From: Azadirachta indica
Lineage: Eukaryota > Streptophyta > Magnoliopsida > Sapindales > Meliaceae
Length of the DNA: 64,000 nucleotides
Assembly: GCA_022749755.1 (NCBI GenBank)
Contig: CM040448.1
Location: 11,406,481 to 11,470,480 of the forward strand
Direction: 5' to 3'
In this document: positions 61,661 through 64,000 of the stretch, piece after piece
Layout: the number at the start of each line of letters is the position of its first letter
Position numbering within the stretch: the stretch's first letter is position 1
Notes under the pieces: model-generated
Told to the model about the DNA's origin: nothing
The model's input: only the letters and a program-made list of their open reading frames with translations
Databases searched by the model: none
Program-made: the position numbers and the translations under genes

Positions 61661-61972
61661 TAGCCCATAGAAAGGAGGAGAAAGAGGGAATTCTTCTGTT
61701 TTGATATGGAGATCGTGCTGAAACTTGACTCACCAGGAACTAGAAGGGTTTTTTATGTGTTTTTTGATCTGGAACCTGATTATTGGCATGGTTTCCTTTC
61801 ATCGAGATTGCTTCTTCCCGAGCTTATATTTTTTAGGCTTTCTCTGTTCTCTCACGCCTCTAATACTTGTAGAATAGAGATCGTGGCAAAGAGCACTCTT
61901 CCTTTGGCTAACTTGATCGGCAATTTGCTACAGAATAGAGATGAAGATGACCAAAATATCATTTATGCTTAA
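61661..61972 (+). pseudogene. LCYB 3' fragment, copy 4 (last ~93 codons), stop lost
   Basis: Matches LCYB from about codon 412 (CCCATAGAAAGGAGGAG) to its end. The frame is open through FFDLEPDYWHGFLSSRL and LANLIGNLLQNRD. The LCYB stop TAA has become GAA (61943-61945), so the frame runs nine more codons to a stop at 61970-61972. It is far too short for activity. It follows the 5' side of PHD copy 2 directly. Confidence 0.9.
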
Positions 61973-63458
61973 TATATATGTTGATGCATCTGCATCTTAA
62001 AGTGTGCTTACTGTTGCCTGATTTGTGAATACAACACTTCAAATTAGTTGTGATTTTTTATAGCCTATTACATGGTCTGCAGTTCATGATAAATTCATTT
62101 TAGAGTAGATGTTTCCGAGTGATTGCTTGCTTCATCAATGCCACCTGCTATTACAAATTGAAAGAAGTGAGATTGTTGTATGAGATCTCTACATGAACAT
62201 GGCCGTCACTATTACCGTCATAGGCTGATTTCCTGCTTTATCTAATAAGCAAATATGAATCTGCATATGCTGCTTCTGAATATGAGATTAATTCATTCAT
62301 TTATCAGTTAATGTTATTATTTTAACATTTTTTGCAGGATTATTTCCTAGTTTTTATGCAACAAATGAATATCAGTGTTTTCTTAATTAATTAATTACTT
62401 AATTAAAGAGTAAAGATCGAATTGTAAACCTTAAATTTTATCTTACGGAAATGATCTCTCACCTGACTTTGCTCAAAAGAGCCAAACTATCTTAATTATA
62501 GCTTGAATAATTCGATATGCATTAATTCTTTCAGGTAAAAAAATTTAGACCTTGTTAATTTTCAGAAGGGCATATTGCATAGCACCCTTTGAAGTTTGAT
62601 GAAAATGTATGTCCATGCTAATTAATTGAATAGGATTATATATCTTTTAACTTTCCTTTCAATAATCATTTATTAGATTATAATATACCTTTTCTATTGT
62701 AGTCTAGAAAATAGAAAACTTTTTGTGTATATTGACTCACGTGAAGCTTTTAGATGAATTAAATTAGTAAAAAAGTTCTACTAATTAAGGCAAAAAACTT
62801 ATAAGCATTTAAAATTTAGATTATTGGACAAATTAATCTCATTTATTTCAAAAATATTCATTAAAGTCCTTATTTATTAAAAAACAAGATTATACCCTCT
62901 TAATAATTGTTATTGAACACAAACAACTATTTAATTTTTAAAATTTGATAAAATACAATAATTTATTTTATAAATTATTTTTATTATATATTTTAGGTAT
63001 GTATAAATATATTTTATTTCAATTATAATGTCAGTGTTGCATTATAATATATTTTGTTCATAAATTAATACTTATTTACACTTTATTTTCTTCAATATAT
63101 TATAAAATAATACTCATCATTATTATTATATTTATTTTTAGTTAAGAGCTTTTTTAAGTAACATCATTAAATAGGGATATAACTATTATTTTTAATAAAT
63201 TAGACTAATCAATTTAATATATAGAATTATAAATACTTTCTCACTAATTAGTTCTAAATTAACAATTAATGTTCATCTATTAATTATTGTATATTCCCTG
63301 TAGCCTTTTTCTCCTCCTTTTTTTTTTCTTGTCGAAGAAAGCTACCCTTTGGCTCGCTCTTAACGGACGGACAGTCTTTGAAGGAAGTGGAAGGATACTG
63401 ATTTGTGTGAGCAATATGACAAGTTTGTCCTCTGATGTTTTGCTTTAAACTTTGCGGG

Positions 63459-63498
<40 letters not shown>

Positions 63499-64000
63499 CA
63501 TTTTTGATCCAATTATCAAAATTTTGAAGAAGTAAAAAGTATAAGCAATTTTGTTAATTTAAAATTTTCTAAAAGAAGAGATAAGCCATTAGATATATAC
63601 TTGTGTTCCTTATTTTAAATATAATAATAAGATTTGGATCCTATATATGTACTATATATATATATATATAAATCTAGTTATCTAATGTGGAAATTAATAT
63701 AAAAATGTGATTTTTTTTTTAATATTTCATTTGTATCATTGAACGGGATTTGTTTTGTGGTATTTGCGAAATTGATTTTTTAATCGCATTTAAAAAATAA
63801 TATATGATAAAGCAACTGCCAAATTAAAAAAAAAAAAAAAAAATGTCAAATATATAAAAGTACGATTAAATAAATCATCATCAACAAAGTCCATTACATT
63901 TATTTTTATTATTAAAATTAGAAAAAAGAAAACACACAACACAGGTATATAATATATATATATATATATAGCTCAAACTGCAGATCAAATTATTTAAAAT
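61973..64000. other. LCYB-copy-4 3' flank, start of repeat unit 4
   Basis: Matches the flanks after the other LCYB copies. It includes the uninterrupted equivalent of the CACTA target (about 62180-62200). TA microsatellites lie at 63467-63490 and 63655-63670. The last 60 bases match 55170-55240, just before the end of DUF247-D, so another DUF247 copy is expected immediately beyond the window. Confidence 0.65.

Overview
The window is nuclear DNA of a eudicot plant. Genes have plant-style GT-AG introns, the DNA is AT-rich, and the gene set is plant-specific (L-galactono-lactone dehydrogenase, plastid lycopene beta-cyclase, DUF247 proteins, MS1/MMD1-type PHD proteins). The lycopene cyclase sequence points to a woody rosid, possibly Sapindales, but I cannot fix the species.

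Region 1 (1-14.1 kb) is ordinary host DNA with three sound genes: a six-exon mitochondrial GLDH (minus), a three-exon Sec14/CRAL-TRIO-like gene (minus), and an intact single-coding-exon LCYB (plus). The LCYB leader probably contains an intron and an upstream ORF that overlaps the LCYB start codon.

Region 2 (about 13 kb to the end) is a degenerate tandem duplication. The repeated unit is [3' part of LCYB, plus] - [DUF247, minus] - [PHD-finger gene, minus]. LCYB occurs once intact and three times as 5'-truncated copies that start at codons of about 194, 317 and 412. DUF247 occurs four times: one intact, one with a single-base frameshift, one multiply broken, one 5' stub. The PHD gene occurs twice, both broken. 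Small insertions decorate the copies: MITE-like elements, a copia pol scrap and a young miniature LTR retroelement. The window ends just short of the DUF247 position of the fourth unit.

Region 3 (31467-54569) is a 23.1-kb CACTA (En/Spm) transposon that split the third unit just downstream of its LCYB copy. It has CACTACTAGA termini, a GAT target-site duplication and subterminal repeats. It carries a TNP2-type transposase gene and a second gene joining a transposase-24-like region to a Ulp1 (C48) protease. Both genes are now broken. Its unusually long interior is a patchwork of foreign cargo: an intact 423-aa retroelement ORF, LTR-like fragments, a GC-rich higher-order minisatellite, a plastid cemA fragment framed by that minisatellite in opposite orientations, a CRF-type ERF gene with one frameshift, and a DUF620 gene fragment that keeps an intron.

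The genes that look functional are GLDH (last step of ascorbate synthesis), the Sec14-like gene, LCYB (beta-carotene branch) and the DUF247 gene at 55.3-56.9 kb. The rest records duplication, transposition and cargo capture.
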